Notes: a model not told the origin generated them from the sequence alone. A stretch of DNA of 11,807 nt from Irpex lacteus (GCA_001986395.2 MQVO02000280.1:1-11807), one strand, 5' to 3'; positions 1 to 6,835 are shown, numbered from the stretch's first letter. Numbers and translations: made by a program.

Positions 1-12
1 CCGGTAAAGCGA

Positions 13-27
13 CCCTAGTTTTTTGGG
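13..27. repeat. Half copy of palindrome family A
   Basis: The motif CCCTAGTTTTTTGGG matches the right arm of the family A palindromes seen complete at 227-274 and 5126-5172. No matching left arm precedes it, so this is either a half element or an element whose left arm has been replaced. Confidence 0.6.
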
Positions 28-226
28 TTGAGTCGCTGAACAGCTATAGGTGTAGGTATATTATGAAATACATTGTTTCAACTAACTAGTACCCAACCAA
101 CACCTAGTGCAATAAATACTGTAACAGCTAGTTGAAGTAGGAGATTTACTATTAGCTGATCCTATTTGTAAGCCTTTACTCCCCTTTACGAAGTGCTAAA
201 TCAATTGATTTTAGATTCTGAGCTCC
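28..226. other. Unassigned spacer with a hydrophobic minus-strand reading frame
   Basis: No gene is recognised here. Read on the minus strand across about 16-160, one frame gives a hydrophobic stretch (LAVTVFIALGVGWVLVS, then NNVFHNIPTPIAVQRL) if an internal TGA is read as tryptophan. That resembles a membrane-protein remnant, but I cannot match it to a named mitochondrial subunit. There is no start codon and no clear boundary, so it is recorded only as a possible coding remnant. Confidence 0.25.
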
Positions 227-274
227 CCCCAAAAAAACTAGTTAGAATTAATTCTAATTCCTAGTTTTTTGGGG
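227..274. repeat. Palindrome family A, complete copy
   Basis: This is a near-perfect inverted repeat. Its outer arms are CCCCAAAAAAACTAG and CTAGTTTTTTGGGG, and its inner arms TTAGAATT and AATTCTAA meet at the centre. It would fold into one long hairpin. A nearly identical copy is at 5126-5172, which argues for dispersal rather than chance. Confidence 0.85.
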
Positions 275-433
275 ATGTATAGAAATTTTTAATAATAAAC
301 AACATCTTACAGATAAAGGGTTAAATGAAAATAGTTTATTTAAAAATCTATACTTAATTTATATAAGAGCAGCCGGACCGCCGGACTGATTGGATTTTGC
401 GGTTACTGACTTTAGCAGAAAAAATAAAAACAA

Positions 434-696
434 ATGCGTTACGAAGAAGCCTGCTTACAAAGTAATGGAAAAGAACTTGATGCCTTCCTTTTTTTTATAA
501 AAAAAAAGGGAAGTAGAGAATGATATTGTGGATTTATTTGAAAAAAAACGGTGTGATTAGTAATGAGGATGCTAAAACAAGGAAACAGCAAATAAAACGT
601 AACGAATCCATGTGCCAGAATAATAGTAAAGAGATTAAATCTAAAATATTTAGCTCTTTAAAACAGTTAAATGATATACGTAACAACAGAAAATAA
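434..696 (+). pseudogene. Unidentified coding remnant split by a family B palindrome
   Basis: From ATG 434 a frame reads MRYEEACLQSNGKELDAF, runs through a palindrome as LFFIKKKG, and stops at TGA 521-523. Coding-like sequence continues in shifted frames: ENDIVDLFEKK at about 518-550, then a 49-codon segment at 550-696 that starts GVISNEDAKTRKQQ and ends NDIRNNRK before TAA. The content is charged and soluble, with no membrane segment and no motif I recognise. Two frame changes, one beside the palindrome and one at an A-run near 541-549, would join the pieces, so it looks like a decayed gene of unknown function, perhaps from an intron or a mitochondrial plasmid. The origin is inference only. 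Confidence 0.4.
483..513. repeat. Palindrome family B copy
   Basis: The arms CTTCCTTTTTTTT and AAAAAAAAAGGGAAG are separated by AT. The element lies inside the coding remnant at 434-696, where its plus-strand translation is LFFIKKKG. Related copies are at 1161, 2502, 3951, 5737, 8929 and 10056. Confidence 0.75.
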
Positions 697-737
697 GTAT
701 TAAGATAAAGCTATTGAAATTAATAGCCTTAATAAAC

Positions 738-754
738 CCCACCACCGTGGTGGG
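738..754. repeat. GC-rich hairpin
   Basis: CCCACCAC and GTGGTGGG form a perfect 8-bp stem around a single C, a G+C-rich island in AT-rich surroundings. It resembles the GC-cluster palindromes of fungal mitochondrial spacers. It could be a processing or mobile element; the sequence does not show which. Confidence 0.6.
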
Positions 755-831
755 CGATAAATAATTTAATGTGTTACTAATTTTCTTTTTATTTATTAAA
801 ATTTTAGAACCCCCTTTTTTTGGCTACATAA

Positions 832-945
832 GAATCTAAAGTTAATGAGACTCAATCTACTAAATCTGATGTGATTGTTCATCCTAGAGAAGAAGTTAAA
901 ACTGAGGGGAAGTTAATAGTGAAGCTAAATCAGAGGTTAAATTGA
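832..945 (+). other. Short charged reading frame, unidentified
   Basis: After a TAA at 829-831 the frame is open for 37 codons and reads ESKVNETQSTKSDVIVHP followed by REEVKTEGK, ending at TGA. There is no start codon. A +1 shift after EGK would continue the Lys/Glu-rich pattern (VNSEAKSEVKLK). It looks like a low-complexity, charged protein tail, but no family is recognised. The 946-1160 stretch after it contains only broken short frames. Confidence 0.25.
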
Positions 946-1160
946 AGTGAACAAATCGAAGAAACTTACAGAGTTGAACTACATCAAGTACGTGCGAGGG
1001 GAGTTCTTAAGCATAAGGTATTCTATCTAGACAGACACTAGATAAGAATAAAATTTTATTGGAAGGATAGCAAGTTCGCACCTGTTGATTCTTAGTGGTT
1101 TGGGCCACGGAAACCGTCTTATTCTAATGTAAACCCTAACCCACTTTCATACACTAGCCT

Positions 1161-1195
1161 CCCTTTATTTCCTTTTTATTAAAAAAGGGGTAAAG
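1161..1195. repeat. Palindrome family B copy
   Basis: CCCTTTATTTCCTTTTT and AAAAAAGGGGTAAAG form an imperfect hairpin. It adjoins the 3' end of the nad5 pseudogene on the minus strand. Confidence 0.6.
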
Positions 1196-1898
1196 TATAT
1201 TCAGTTTCAATAAAGGAATTAGTATGTGGGAACCCCATAGTTAAATTAAATACAACATTATCTCTATCATAACCTAATAATATACTAAATTAGTTAAAAT
1301 AGACAAAGGTATTGTCATATTAGTACTTTAATGTTTATGTCCATATAGACATTTATTCCCACGTGGATTATTATATAATGTTAAATATTATACTCTTAAT
1401 GAATATATTGCTGTGAATGTAGCTGATGCTGTAGTAATATAAGACATATATATCCACATACAGTACAAATTCCATATAATGATTATAATTTATCTGAACT
1501 ATAGTAACCTCTTAGACCAGGCAAAGGGATTAAAGGCTATTAACATAGTAGTATTACTAATTGATAAATATTCTATTAATACTCCAAATTTACGCATATA
1601 ATTGAGTTTCTGACATATATAACCAGCTGACAGAAATAAAAATGCTTTAAAGAAAGCATGACAATACCCCAAAAACACTAGTAATTATAAATAATTCTAA
1701 CTAGTTTTTTTTGGAAGAAGAGAGATTACTAAAACATATGCACTTACCCTTATAGCTAACATCATCATGCTTAATTGAGAGATAATAGATAAAGCTATTA
1801 CTCTTTTTATATCATTAAATACTACTGCTATTAAACCACTTATATATGTAGTAAACCCAGCTAATCATAATATAACTAATCATACCAATAAAAATACA
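1196..1898 (-). pseudogene. nad5: nad5 pseudogene, middle-to-C-terminal part
   Basis: On the minus strand a single reading phase carries recognisable NADH dehydrogenase subunit 5 (complex I, proton-pumping membrane arm) over about 700 nt. In order it shows LISGLIAV-like sequence and NDIKRVIALS(I/S)QLSMMM (about 1858-1750), CHAFFKAFLFLSAG (about 1660-1617), MRKFGVLIEYL, TTASATFTAIYSLRV (about 1435-1390), YLTLYNNPRGNK, MTIPLSIL (about 1318) and a degenerate LWGSHILIP tail. The phase is kept, yet several TAA/TAG codons interrupt it and a family A palindrome (1667-1714) sits where the family has a short hydrophilic-to-membrane segment. The N-terminal half is absent. Two TGA codons fall where tryptophan is expected. 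The stops and the inserted palindrome make this a pseudogene; an intact nad5 would have to lie elsewhere. Confidence 0.8.
1667..1714. repeat. Palindrome family A copy inside nad5 pseudogene
   Basis: CCCCAAAAACACTAGTAATTA and TAATTCTAACTAGTTTTTTTTGG-type arms form an imperfect hairpin. It interrupts nad5 between the QLSMMML and HAFFKAFLF segments and adds in-frame stops without changing the phase of the flanking parts. Confidence 0.7.
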
Positions 1899-1932
1899 CT
1901 AGGAATTAGAAATAATTCTTAGCGTTTTTTTT
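1889..1932. repeat. Degenerate palindrome family A copy
   Basis: CTAGGAATTA, loop GAAA, and TAATTCTTAG form a 10-bp stem with one G-T pair, flanked by A-rich and T-rich runs. It marks the upstream (5') break of the nad5 pseudogene. Confidence 0.55.
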
Positions 1933-1974
1933 ATTTTATTGTGTATACTTTTTTATAACTTTTTTATTTTTTAT

Positions 1975-2100
1975 TTATTCATTTGTTGAATCAGTTGTAG
2001 GTTTAGCTGATTTATCAGCACTAGGACTAGTAGATTCTGTCGCAGCTGGATTAGAGGTATCTGTAGTAGTGTTAGGTTTAGGTACAGAATCCTTATAGGC
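1975..2100 (-). other. Ser/Thr/Pro-rich reading frame fragment
   Basis: An open minus-strand frame of 41 codons between two stops encodes a low-complexity tail (DSVPKPNTTTDTSNPAATES, then TSPSADKSAKPTTDSTNE). There is no start codon. The composition (T, S, P, A, K, D; no hydrophobic core) suggests a disordered C-terminal extension or a surface-like low-complexity region. The parent gene is not identifiable. It lies between the nad5 pseudogene and tRNA-Arg on the same strand. Confidence 0.35.
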
Positions 2101-2139
2101 TTAATAAAAATAAAGAGATAATGGATTAAGAAAATTTAT

Positions 2140-2216
2140 TAGTATCTTATGGACTCGAACCAATATAATATGTTTCGTAAACATATACTACTACTACCAA
2201 TTAAGCTAAAGATACT
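2140..2216 (-). tRNA. trnR: tRNA-Arg (ACG), irregular, possibly a pseudo-tRNA
   Basis: On the minus strand AGTATCT pairs perfectly with AGATACT as a 7-bp acceptor stem. The anticodon stem ATATGT/ACATAT encloses the loop TTACGAA, giving anticodon ACG (Arg, CGN codons). The D-loop carries the usual TTAATTGGTA, and the T-loop TTCGAGT is normal. Two oddities weaken it: the D-arm 3' side is an expanded TAG repeat that does not pair well with AGCT, and the T-stem pairs (TAT-GG/CCATA) only if one extra T is bulged out. It may be functional with a relaxed structure, or a decaying copy. Confidence 0.65.
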
Positions 2217-2248
2217 CAACTCTAATTTAAATAAATAAATAAATTTTT

Positions 2249-2266
2249 GAGGACGTGAGCGTCCTC
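2249..2266. repeat. GC-rich hairpin upstream of tRNA-Arg
   Basis: GAGGACG and CGTCCTC form a perfect 7-bp stem with loop TGAG, about 30 bp before the 5' end of the minus-strand tRNA-Arg. It could be a processing signal or a GC cluster. Confidence 0.55.
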
Positions 2267-2402
2267 CTCCCGGCTCTAACGTTTAGCACAAATCTAAGAT
2301 ATTCTTTTTTATTTAATACATAGATATAAATAAGCTTGTAAGCAAAATATATTCCTTTTCCGTGTATATTATTTGCTTACATAGCTTACACTATGGATTG
2401 CT

Positions 2403-2688
2403 TTAATAAATTTTTTTTACTGAAACATGATAAACACCAATATCTGTGGCAGCTTGTCTTACTAGGGTAGATAGTCTATTCGTTTGTGAAAACATTTGTG
2501 ACTTCCCTTTTTTTTTATTAAAAAAAAAAGGATAGAGTGTGCCTTAGCAAGACTATACTTAAGCCATACGAGCCCTATCTTTTCCTTTAATTCTTCGGAA
2601 CGATTATGGTTACTCTCACTAATTTTAGCTCTACCCTCTTCAGATAAAGTATGAACTTTAGTATAATAGGCTTCTTTCATCTTAGCTA
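2403..2688 (-). pseudogene. GIY-YIG type homing endonuclease remnant (NUMOD3 + NUMOD1)
   Basis: The minus-strand frame from the ATG at 2680 begins MKEAYYTKVHTLSEEGRAKI and continues SESNHNRSEELKEKIG, the H/LSEE.(K/R)AKISE pattern of NUMOD3 DNA-binding repeats in GIY-YIG intron endonucleases. The frame then crosses a family B palindrome (LFFLIKKKG). After a one-base shift it continues as QTNRLSTLVRQAATDIGVYH, SVKKIY, which fits the helix-turn-helix NUMOD1 region (S.R.AA..IG). The GIY-YIG catalytic domain itself is missing, so no nuclease activity is expected. Such proteins mobilise group I introns; no intron core was recognised around this one. The remnant reading frame ends at TAA 2403-2405. 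Confidence 0.6.
2502..2535. repeat. Palindrome family B copy inside the GIY-YIG remnant
   Basis: CTTCCCTTTTTTTTTT and AAAAAAAAAAGGATAG-type arms flank ATT. The element sits exactly between the NUMOD3-like and NUMOD1-like parts of the endonuclease remnant and is translated as LFFLIKKKG on the minus strand. Confidence 0.7.
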
Positions 2689-2750
2689 TAGTCTATTTAA
2701 AATTTAGTATAACCTAAAAGAGCTTCCTGCTTTTTTTAAAGTATTCTACT

Positions 2751-2816
2751 AAAAAAAACTAGGACCCAGCCCACAAAGTGGATTGGATTGTGGACAGAAA
2801 TAATTAGTTTTTTTGG
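2751..2816. repeat. Palindrome family A copy with a nested insert
   Basis: The outer arms AAAAAAAACTAGG and TAATTAGTTTTTTTGG are those of family A. The centre carries an unrelated G+C-richer piece in which CCACAA and TTGTGG can pair. The AGTGGATTG...TGTGGA wording recurs at 11612-11626, downstream of cob. Confidence 0.6.
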
Positions 2817-3194
2817 AGTTTAGAAAAAAGGGCTTTATCTTAAAATCATTTACTTTTCAGCTTATGATAGAATGTTCTAGTTTAAGCACTATTGAAACGA
2901 TAACAAGTAACATAGCTTGATGTGTATAGAGCTAAACCAATACTTTGAATTTGAATTACAATTATTTATAATAGGTGTTTGCAGATGATCCTGTATGCTT
3001 GTATTAAGGCTTAAGTTAAAATGATTTAGATCTTTACCTTACTCTGTGATGTATGAGCCTAGGAAAAAGGGTTCCTGTTTTATTATTATTAGTTAAGTAA
3101 GAGTTTGAAACATGTTTACCCTCAGCTCCGTGTTCAGAAGAGGAATAACTTGAATTTACAATTAGAATAGTGTAAATAATCAATTTAACCATAA
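2817..3194. other. Unassigned spacer with decayed reading frames
   Basis: No gene can be supported. The minus strand has short coding-like pieces, such as NSSYSSSEHGAEGKHVSN near 3150-3100 and SIGLALYT near 2935-2910. The latter weakly recalls the IG..LYT motif of nad6, but the next segment does not follow nad6, so no assignment is made. Confidence 0.3.
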
Positions 3195-3274
3195 CCCTAA
3201 AAAACTAATTAATTATCCCGGTATTATTAAAATTTAATTAAATTAAATTTTAATTAGAGCCTAGTTTTTTTGTT
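3195..3274. repeat. Large palindrome family A copy with nested AT palindrome
   Basis: CCCTAAAAAACTAATTAATT and AATTAGAGCCTAGTTTTTTT form the outer stem. Inside, AAAATTTAATTAAATTAAATTTT is nearly self-complementary. A close relative, including the AGAGCCTAG junction, is at 9665-9751, so the two are copies of one composite element. Confidence 0.75.
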
Positions 3275-3499
3275 GAGGAATGGTAGGAGTAAATAAAAAT
3301 ACATTAATGATCCTCCCAAATTAAAAATAAAATAAACCCTCGTCCGAGGGTAACTATATATAAATTTAATATCTGAACTAACAAAGAATATAACTTATAT
3401 ATTTAATTATCTTTTCTTTAAATTATTTTTTTTTTTATAAATAAATGATTAACAATACTATGGTTGTACTGGCACATTCCATTTGGGGTCTATTTTTTA

Positions 3500-3835
3500 T
3501 TATTTTTTTATATCTAGCTCCTCAGATTTAAGCACTTTAATAATATGTTTAATTCTGTTAAAACTTAAATAATATTGATAACAAGTAAAAATAAAGGCAA
3601 AAAATAAAGCTATATATAAAATGTAAATAGGATTATTTATATAACTGTTTGATAGTAATAATAAGAAACTAGTTCCACCTAAAAATCTTAATGTTCTTAT
3701 GAAAAATGTAGAATTTAATTTAATTAAAATTATCAGGTAGTGTTGGAGTTGAATACCCTTTTTTTTACCCCAATAATTAGCCTAGATAAAATACTGAATT
3801 TGATTTAATTTTTGGATTTTATTTAATTTTTGCAT
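3500..3835 (-). pseudogene. Small membrane-protein frame with one in-frame TAG
   Basis: From the ATG at 3833-3835 a minus-strand frame of 112 codons runs to TAA 3500-3502 with one interruption, TAG at 3782-3784 (codon 18). It starts MQKLNKIQKLNQIQYFI. It continues ANYWGKKKGIQLQHYL, then FFIRTLRFLGGTSFLLLL and NNPIYILYIALFFAFIF, two likely membrane segments, and ends RIKHIIKVLKSEELDIKK. The arrangement of IR.LR..GG.SFLLL, a second helix, a basic stretch and a terminal K.EELDI resembles hypothetical membrane proteins often seen in mushroom mitochondrial genomes and plasmids; I recall this from general knowledge and cannot check it. Function is unknown. The single stop suggests a recently inactivated gene or a sequencing error. 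Confidence 0.5.
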
Positions 3836-3950
3836 AATATTTATGAAATTAAATATACTACTAAAAATCTATATATAAAATTTTTATTTTTATACATAAA
3901 TAAAGATAGTATTAATGTACTTAGATAATTAAAATTTTTATACTTAGCTT

Positions 3951-3973
3951 CTTTCCTTTTTTTAATAAAAAGG
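3951..3973. repeat. Short palindrome family B copy
   Basis: CTTTCCTTTTTTT, AATA and AAAAAGG form a short hairpin of the family B type. Confidence 0.45.
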
Positions 3974-4572
3974 TATATACTTAAAATAGGTTAATTATCA
4001 TTTAACAATCCACTTAAGAAATAATATACATACGTTTTATTTTTTTCTCAGGTCCTGATAATTAAGTGTTTTATAAATAAGATACAATATTTATGAATGT
4101 TAATATACTACACTAAAATAATTATTTTTATTATTTTGTATCTCAATTAATAATAGTGCTTCTTTTAAGATTTCAATTTTATATTATTTTAATATTTCCT
4201 AAATCCCCTGATGCGAGTTAATGTAATGGAAAGCATAAGAGCCTGGTAAGCTCATAGAGTATATCCAATTCAGACACTCTATTCTTCTTCTTTAATTATA
4301 ATTAATTTCTTTTGGTTAGTAACCTTTGTGGAACGATAGTGGAACCTTGGTCCCCACCTTCCCCACCTTCACCACCTCATCTATTTCCTTACGTGCCTCT
4401 ATTTCGATTTTACCATACCTCGAGTCATTACCTGAGCCATGAATTAGTTACCTAACACATTTAGTTAAAATAGCTTTAAGGTGTTCCCGACAATTTGATA
4501 GTTTTTAGCAATAGGTTTCCTTTTGCTAGAGGCCAAGTAAAGTTTCTCACACCTTACCCTAAATCTTACCTT
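3974..4572. other. Unassigned spacer with a G+C-richer patch
   Basis: The first 230 bases are AT-rich and empty. From about 4320 to 4560 base composition is clearly less AT-rich. On the minus strand, 4319-4447 is open for 43 codons and contains GSGNDSRYGKIEIEARKEID then EVVKVGKVGTKVPLSFHKGY, which is charged and unmatched to any family I know. The plus strand there has a short tandem-like CCCCACCTTC pattern (4353-4378). It may be another transferred fragment, but no gene can be named. Confidence 0.3.
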
Positions 4573-4825
4573 TTAATTAATCTCTAAAGCAACACTATAA
4601 AAATATAATCCTTTATACTCTTTATGAGTATCTAAATACCTGCTAATTGTTTTAGCACTCATTTTTAATTCTTTAGTTGCTTCTAATTTAGAACTAAAAG
4701 TAGGTTTATTATCATTTAGCAATATAAATTTATTGTTAACACTTTTGTATACCCATACAGAAACAGTTTAATTAACAGCCTTTTTAATATTATTTAATAA
4801 TAAATCTTTTTCTGCTTTGTTTAAC
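4573..4825 (-). pseudogene. Homing endonuclease C-terminal remnant (NUMOD1)
   Basis: A single minus-strand frame reads LNKAEKDLLLNNIKKAVN, meets TAA at 4768-4770, and continues TVSVWVYKSVNNKFILLND, NKPTFSSKLEATKELKMSAK, TISRYLDTHKEYKGLYFYSV to the final TAA at 4573-4575. The pattern F.S...A...L..S..TI.RYLD(T/S)...YK..YFYS is the NUMOD1 helix-turn-helix that ends many GIY-YIG and some LAGLIDADG mitochondrial intron endonucleases and binds DNA. No catalytic domain precedes it; a family A palindrome starts at 4830, right where the upstream part would be. With an internal stop and no catalytic part it is a pseudogene fragment. Confidence 0.65.
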
Positions 4826-4829
4826 CCTT

Positions 4830-4876
4830 CCCCCCAAATTTAATTTATTTTTAGTTTTTTGCTACTTTTTTTGGGG
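4830..4876. repeat. Rearranged palindrome family A copy
   Basis: CCCCCCAAATTTAATTT and TAGTTTTTTGC, ACTTTTTTTGGGG show the family A ends with a scrambled interior. It marks the upstream end of the NUMOD1 remnant. Confidence 0.5.
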
Positions 4877-5125
4877 TGGGACTGGCAAACAGACTCTAAC
4901 TGGTAAATGTGGCTAATGTAATGTAATATGTTCTACTCTTGATTAATTTATATCCTCTAACTAAACTCTTCTCTTTATTTTTATTTTGGCTCCCCACAAA
5001 GAATAATTTTATTCTTTATTTAGTTAAGTTCAATAGCATCCTTTAGGTAGCTTTATGTTTAGCACACAGAATACTAAGCTTGAGTTAAACTTACTGCTAG
5101 TTCTAGACCAACTAGTCCAACAAAT
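4877..5125. other. Spacer, nothing recognised
   Basis: No convincing reading frame or RNA gene was seen on either strand. The sequence is AT-rich with several short T-runs. Confidence 0.4.
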
Positions 5126-5172
5126 CCCCAAAAAAACTAGTTAGAATTATTTCTAATTCCTAGTTTTTTGGG
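5126..5172. repeat. Palindrome family A, complete copy
   Basis: CCCCAAAAAAACTAGTTAGAA and TTCTAATTCCTAGTTTTTTGGG-type arms form a long hairpin that matches 227-274 apart from a few central bases. Confidence 0.85.
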
Positions 5173-5220
5173 TTAAGCGTATGGAATTAGTAAAAGATTA
5201 ATATAAAATAAATTAAATAA

Positions 5221-5293
5221 AAGTTTTTTTGGGAGAACTATTTAAAATTAATACCATTTTTCTTTTCTTTTAATTTTATTTTAAATAAAAAAG
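5221..5293. repeat. Half family A element, atp8-like 5' snippet, then family B
   Basis: AAGTTTTTTTGGGAG (5221-5235) is a family A right arm. Soon after, ATTAATACCATTTTTCTTTT repeats, with one extra T, the start of the atp8 region at 7220-7239; in one frame it reads LIPFFF, the conserved atp8 N-terminal motif. It is then cut by an imperfect family B hairpin (TTTTATTTTAAATAAAAAAG). It looks like a broken duplicate of the atp8 5' end. Confidence 0.4.
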
Positions 5294-5746
5294 TAAGATA
5301 AATTATTTAGGGGAGAGGACCTGACATGTAAACAATTGATACTCTAACCAATAATCGGAAACTAGAAATCAGGGATTAGTATTGCATAATAAATTCAAAT
5401 GAGTTGGTACAAAAGAGATAAATTAAATTTATTTATAGAGGAGATATAAGAATAATAAAAAGAAATAATTTGTTTTATTTATATATAAAAAAAAGGATAA
5501 AGGGAAGGGTAAAGGGGAGTATAACTATCTCTTTCAACTGAAGAGGCTGACCATTAACTTAAATTTAAATTAGATTATAGCGTAACCAGTCTCTGAAGAT
5601 TCCATAACAATAGACATTGAACTGTGTAAAATACCACAGATATTCTTAACATTTACCATAGAATGTTACTGCCTATCTCCTGAGATAATTTTATTTATAT
5701 TTGTAGGAAGAGCATATAAAAATATATTTTTATTAATCTTTTTTTT
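5294..5746. other. Unassigned spacer
   Basis: No gene is recognised. A 29-residue minus-strand frame at about 5571-5660 (MVNVKNICGILHSSMSIV, then MESSETGYAII) is bounded by stops and has no known match, so it is noted but not called. Confidence 0.3.
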
Positions 5747-5767
5747 ATTAAAAAGGAGGGGGAGGAC
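5747..5767. repeat. 21-bp direct repeat, left copy
   Basis: Identical over 21 bases, and in the same orientation, to 6836-6856. The core is AAAAAGGAGGGGGAGGAC. The two copies bracket the foreign-looking nad4L/endonuclease/cob mosaic. The left copy also forms the right arm of a family B hairpin (5737-5770). Confidence 0.8.
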
Positions 5768-5860
5768 AAAAAAAAAAGGAAGCAGGGAACAGATATAGGT
5801 TTCGTATAATCTCTTTTGATCTCTACGAAATATTCCCGGAATATATGGACATTATGTTTA

Positions 5861-6052
5861 TCCAAGGAAAGCAATAGCCATCATAAGAACAAGGATGATT
5901 ACACCAATAGACCATGGTAGAATCCGTGGAGCCTTGTATGATCCGTAGTATAGACCTCGAGCGATGTGTAGGTATACAAAGATGAAGAAGAATGAAGCTA
6001 CATTAGCGTGGATGTATCGAATCAACCATCCGTAGTTTACGTCTCGCATAAT
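5861..6052 (-). pseudogene. cob: Free-standing cob exon, codons 68-131
   Basis: The minus strand encodes 64 residues of cytochrome b (complex III) starting [20 protein letters not shown] and ending [12 protein letters not shown], then TAA. It keeps haem-ligand histidines H82 and H96 and the [13 protein letters not shown] loop. In standard fungal numbering it spans codons 68 to 131 exactly, that is nt 202-393, bounded by the known group I intron sites after nt 201 and 393. The base just before the exon is G, as expected for the last base of a group I intron. Codon use (CGA, ATC, TTC, CTA) differs sharply from the resident cob at 10381, though the protein is close. It is read as an isolated exon transferred with an intron, not a gene by itself. 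Confidence 0.8.
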
Positions 6053-6073
6053 CGCAGGTGTTATAATAACTCG

Positions 6074-6661
6074 TTAGTTTTGCAGTGTAGAATAGAAGCT
6101 GTATCGGCCTAGGTAAGCCTTCCCTGTGTCAATGTTACGAGAAACAGCACGAGAAGTACGAGATAGGCCAATAGCCTCTTGAGCGTCTCCATAGTTGGTA
6201 TATGGAGTAGTGTTAACTAGTACACCATTATCATAAATATAAATAGAACGTGATGTAACAGTTCGAGCAATAGCCTTTGCGTATTCGAGTTGATTCATTT
6301 CAGGAGTACGTTCCACAGGCACTTCATAATTCAGTACCTCTGAAATAGTGTCTGATTCTGGTGCAATTCCAGTAACATTACTGTTGGTATAACGTCCTGA
6401 GTTGATATACTTACTAATTAGTACAAGGAGCTTACGACCTTGAATTAGATAAGCATAACCCCACTTGTACATATACAGAGCTAGACACCATAGAGAGAAA
6501 TCAACACCCTTTCGAGTTTGGAATGGCATAGAAAGGAAAAAAGGCATTAGATAGTCGTATAGCGCATCAATATTAATAATTGAAATAGTGATAACGCTAG
6601 TGTTTCGGTTTAGTGTACTACTAATTACTGGAGCTGCTCTATCAATAGTGAATGTACACAT
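6074..6661 (-). pseudogene. LAGLIDADG homing endonuclease C-terminal part with NUMOD1
   Basis: The 195-residue minus-strand frame lacks a visible LAGLIDADG helix but carries the matching C-terminal part: SVITISIINIDALYDYLMPF at about residues 22-41, QTRKGVDFSLW (about 48-58), then GRKLLVLISKYINSGRYTN. It ends in a NUMOD1-like segment (SIYIYDNGVLVNTTPYTNYG, then EAIGLSRTSRAVSRNIDTGK and YLGRYSFYS). Such proteins cleave intronless alleles and spread group I introns. The stop lies only 21 bp before the cob exon at 6052, which leaves no room for a normal intron 3' core. The N-terminus runs out into nad4L-like sequence. Codons are G+C-richer than the resident genes (CGT, CGA, CTC). It is a transferred, truncated copy, probably without nuclease activity. 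Confidence 0.7.
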
Positions 6662-6716
6662 TTGTGGTAGGCATTGCAGGAATGTTCACTAAATGGAATA
6701 GGTGTAATTTCAACTC

Positions 6717-6809
6717 GACAGCTAGAAGCATAAGTTCAATGCTAATAAGAAGCATAAGTAGATTCTTACGGTTAAGGATAATAAGATATAACCAAAATTT
6801 AAAATATCC
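6717..6809 (-). pseudogene. nad4L: nad4L fragment with foreign codon use
   Basis: The minus strand reads GYFKFWLYLIILNRKNLLML then LISIELMLLAV, the highly conserved LNRKN(L/I)..(L)(I/M)SIELMLLAV core of NADH dehydrogenase subunit 4L (complex I membrane arm). The match stops abruptly after LAV; the rest of the subunit (usually about 90 residues) is missing and no start codon is present. The codons CGT, CTT, AGC and GTC resemble the adjacent endonuclease and cob exon rather than the resident genes. It is the upstream end of the same mosaic. Confidence 0.65.
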
Positions 6810-6835
6810 CTCCAATATTAATTTTATTTAGTTAA

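Noticed and set aside
2880..2945. A nad6 fragment (SIGLALYT on the minus strand)
   Set aside because: Only one short motif resembles nad6 and the following sequence does not, so the match may be chance.
1196..4770. Reassignment of TAA or TAG to sense codons
   Set aside because: nad5, the membrane frame and the NUMOD1 remnant have in-frame TAA/TAG, but cob and atp8 end normally at TAA, and the interrupted pieces are truncated; pseudogenes explain this better.
6053..6076. A complete group I intron between the endonuclease and the cob exon
   Set aside because: Only 21 bp separate the endonuclease stop from the exon, too little for the P7-P9 core, and no core motifs were recognised by eye.
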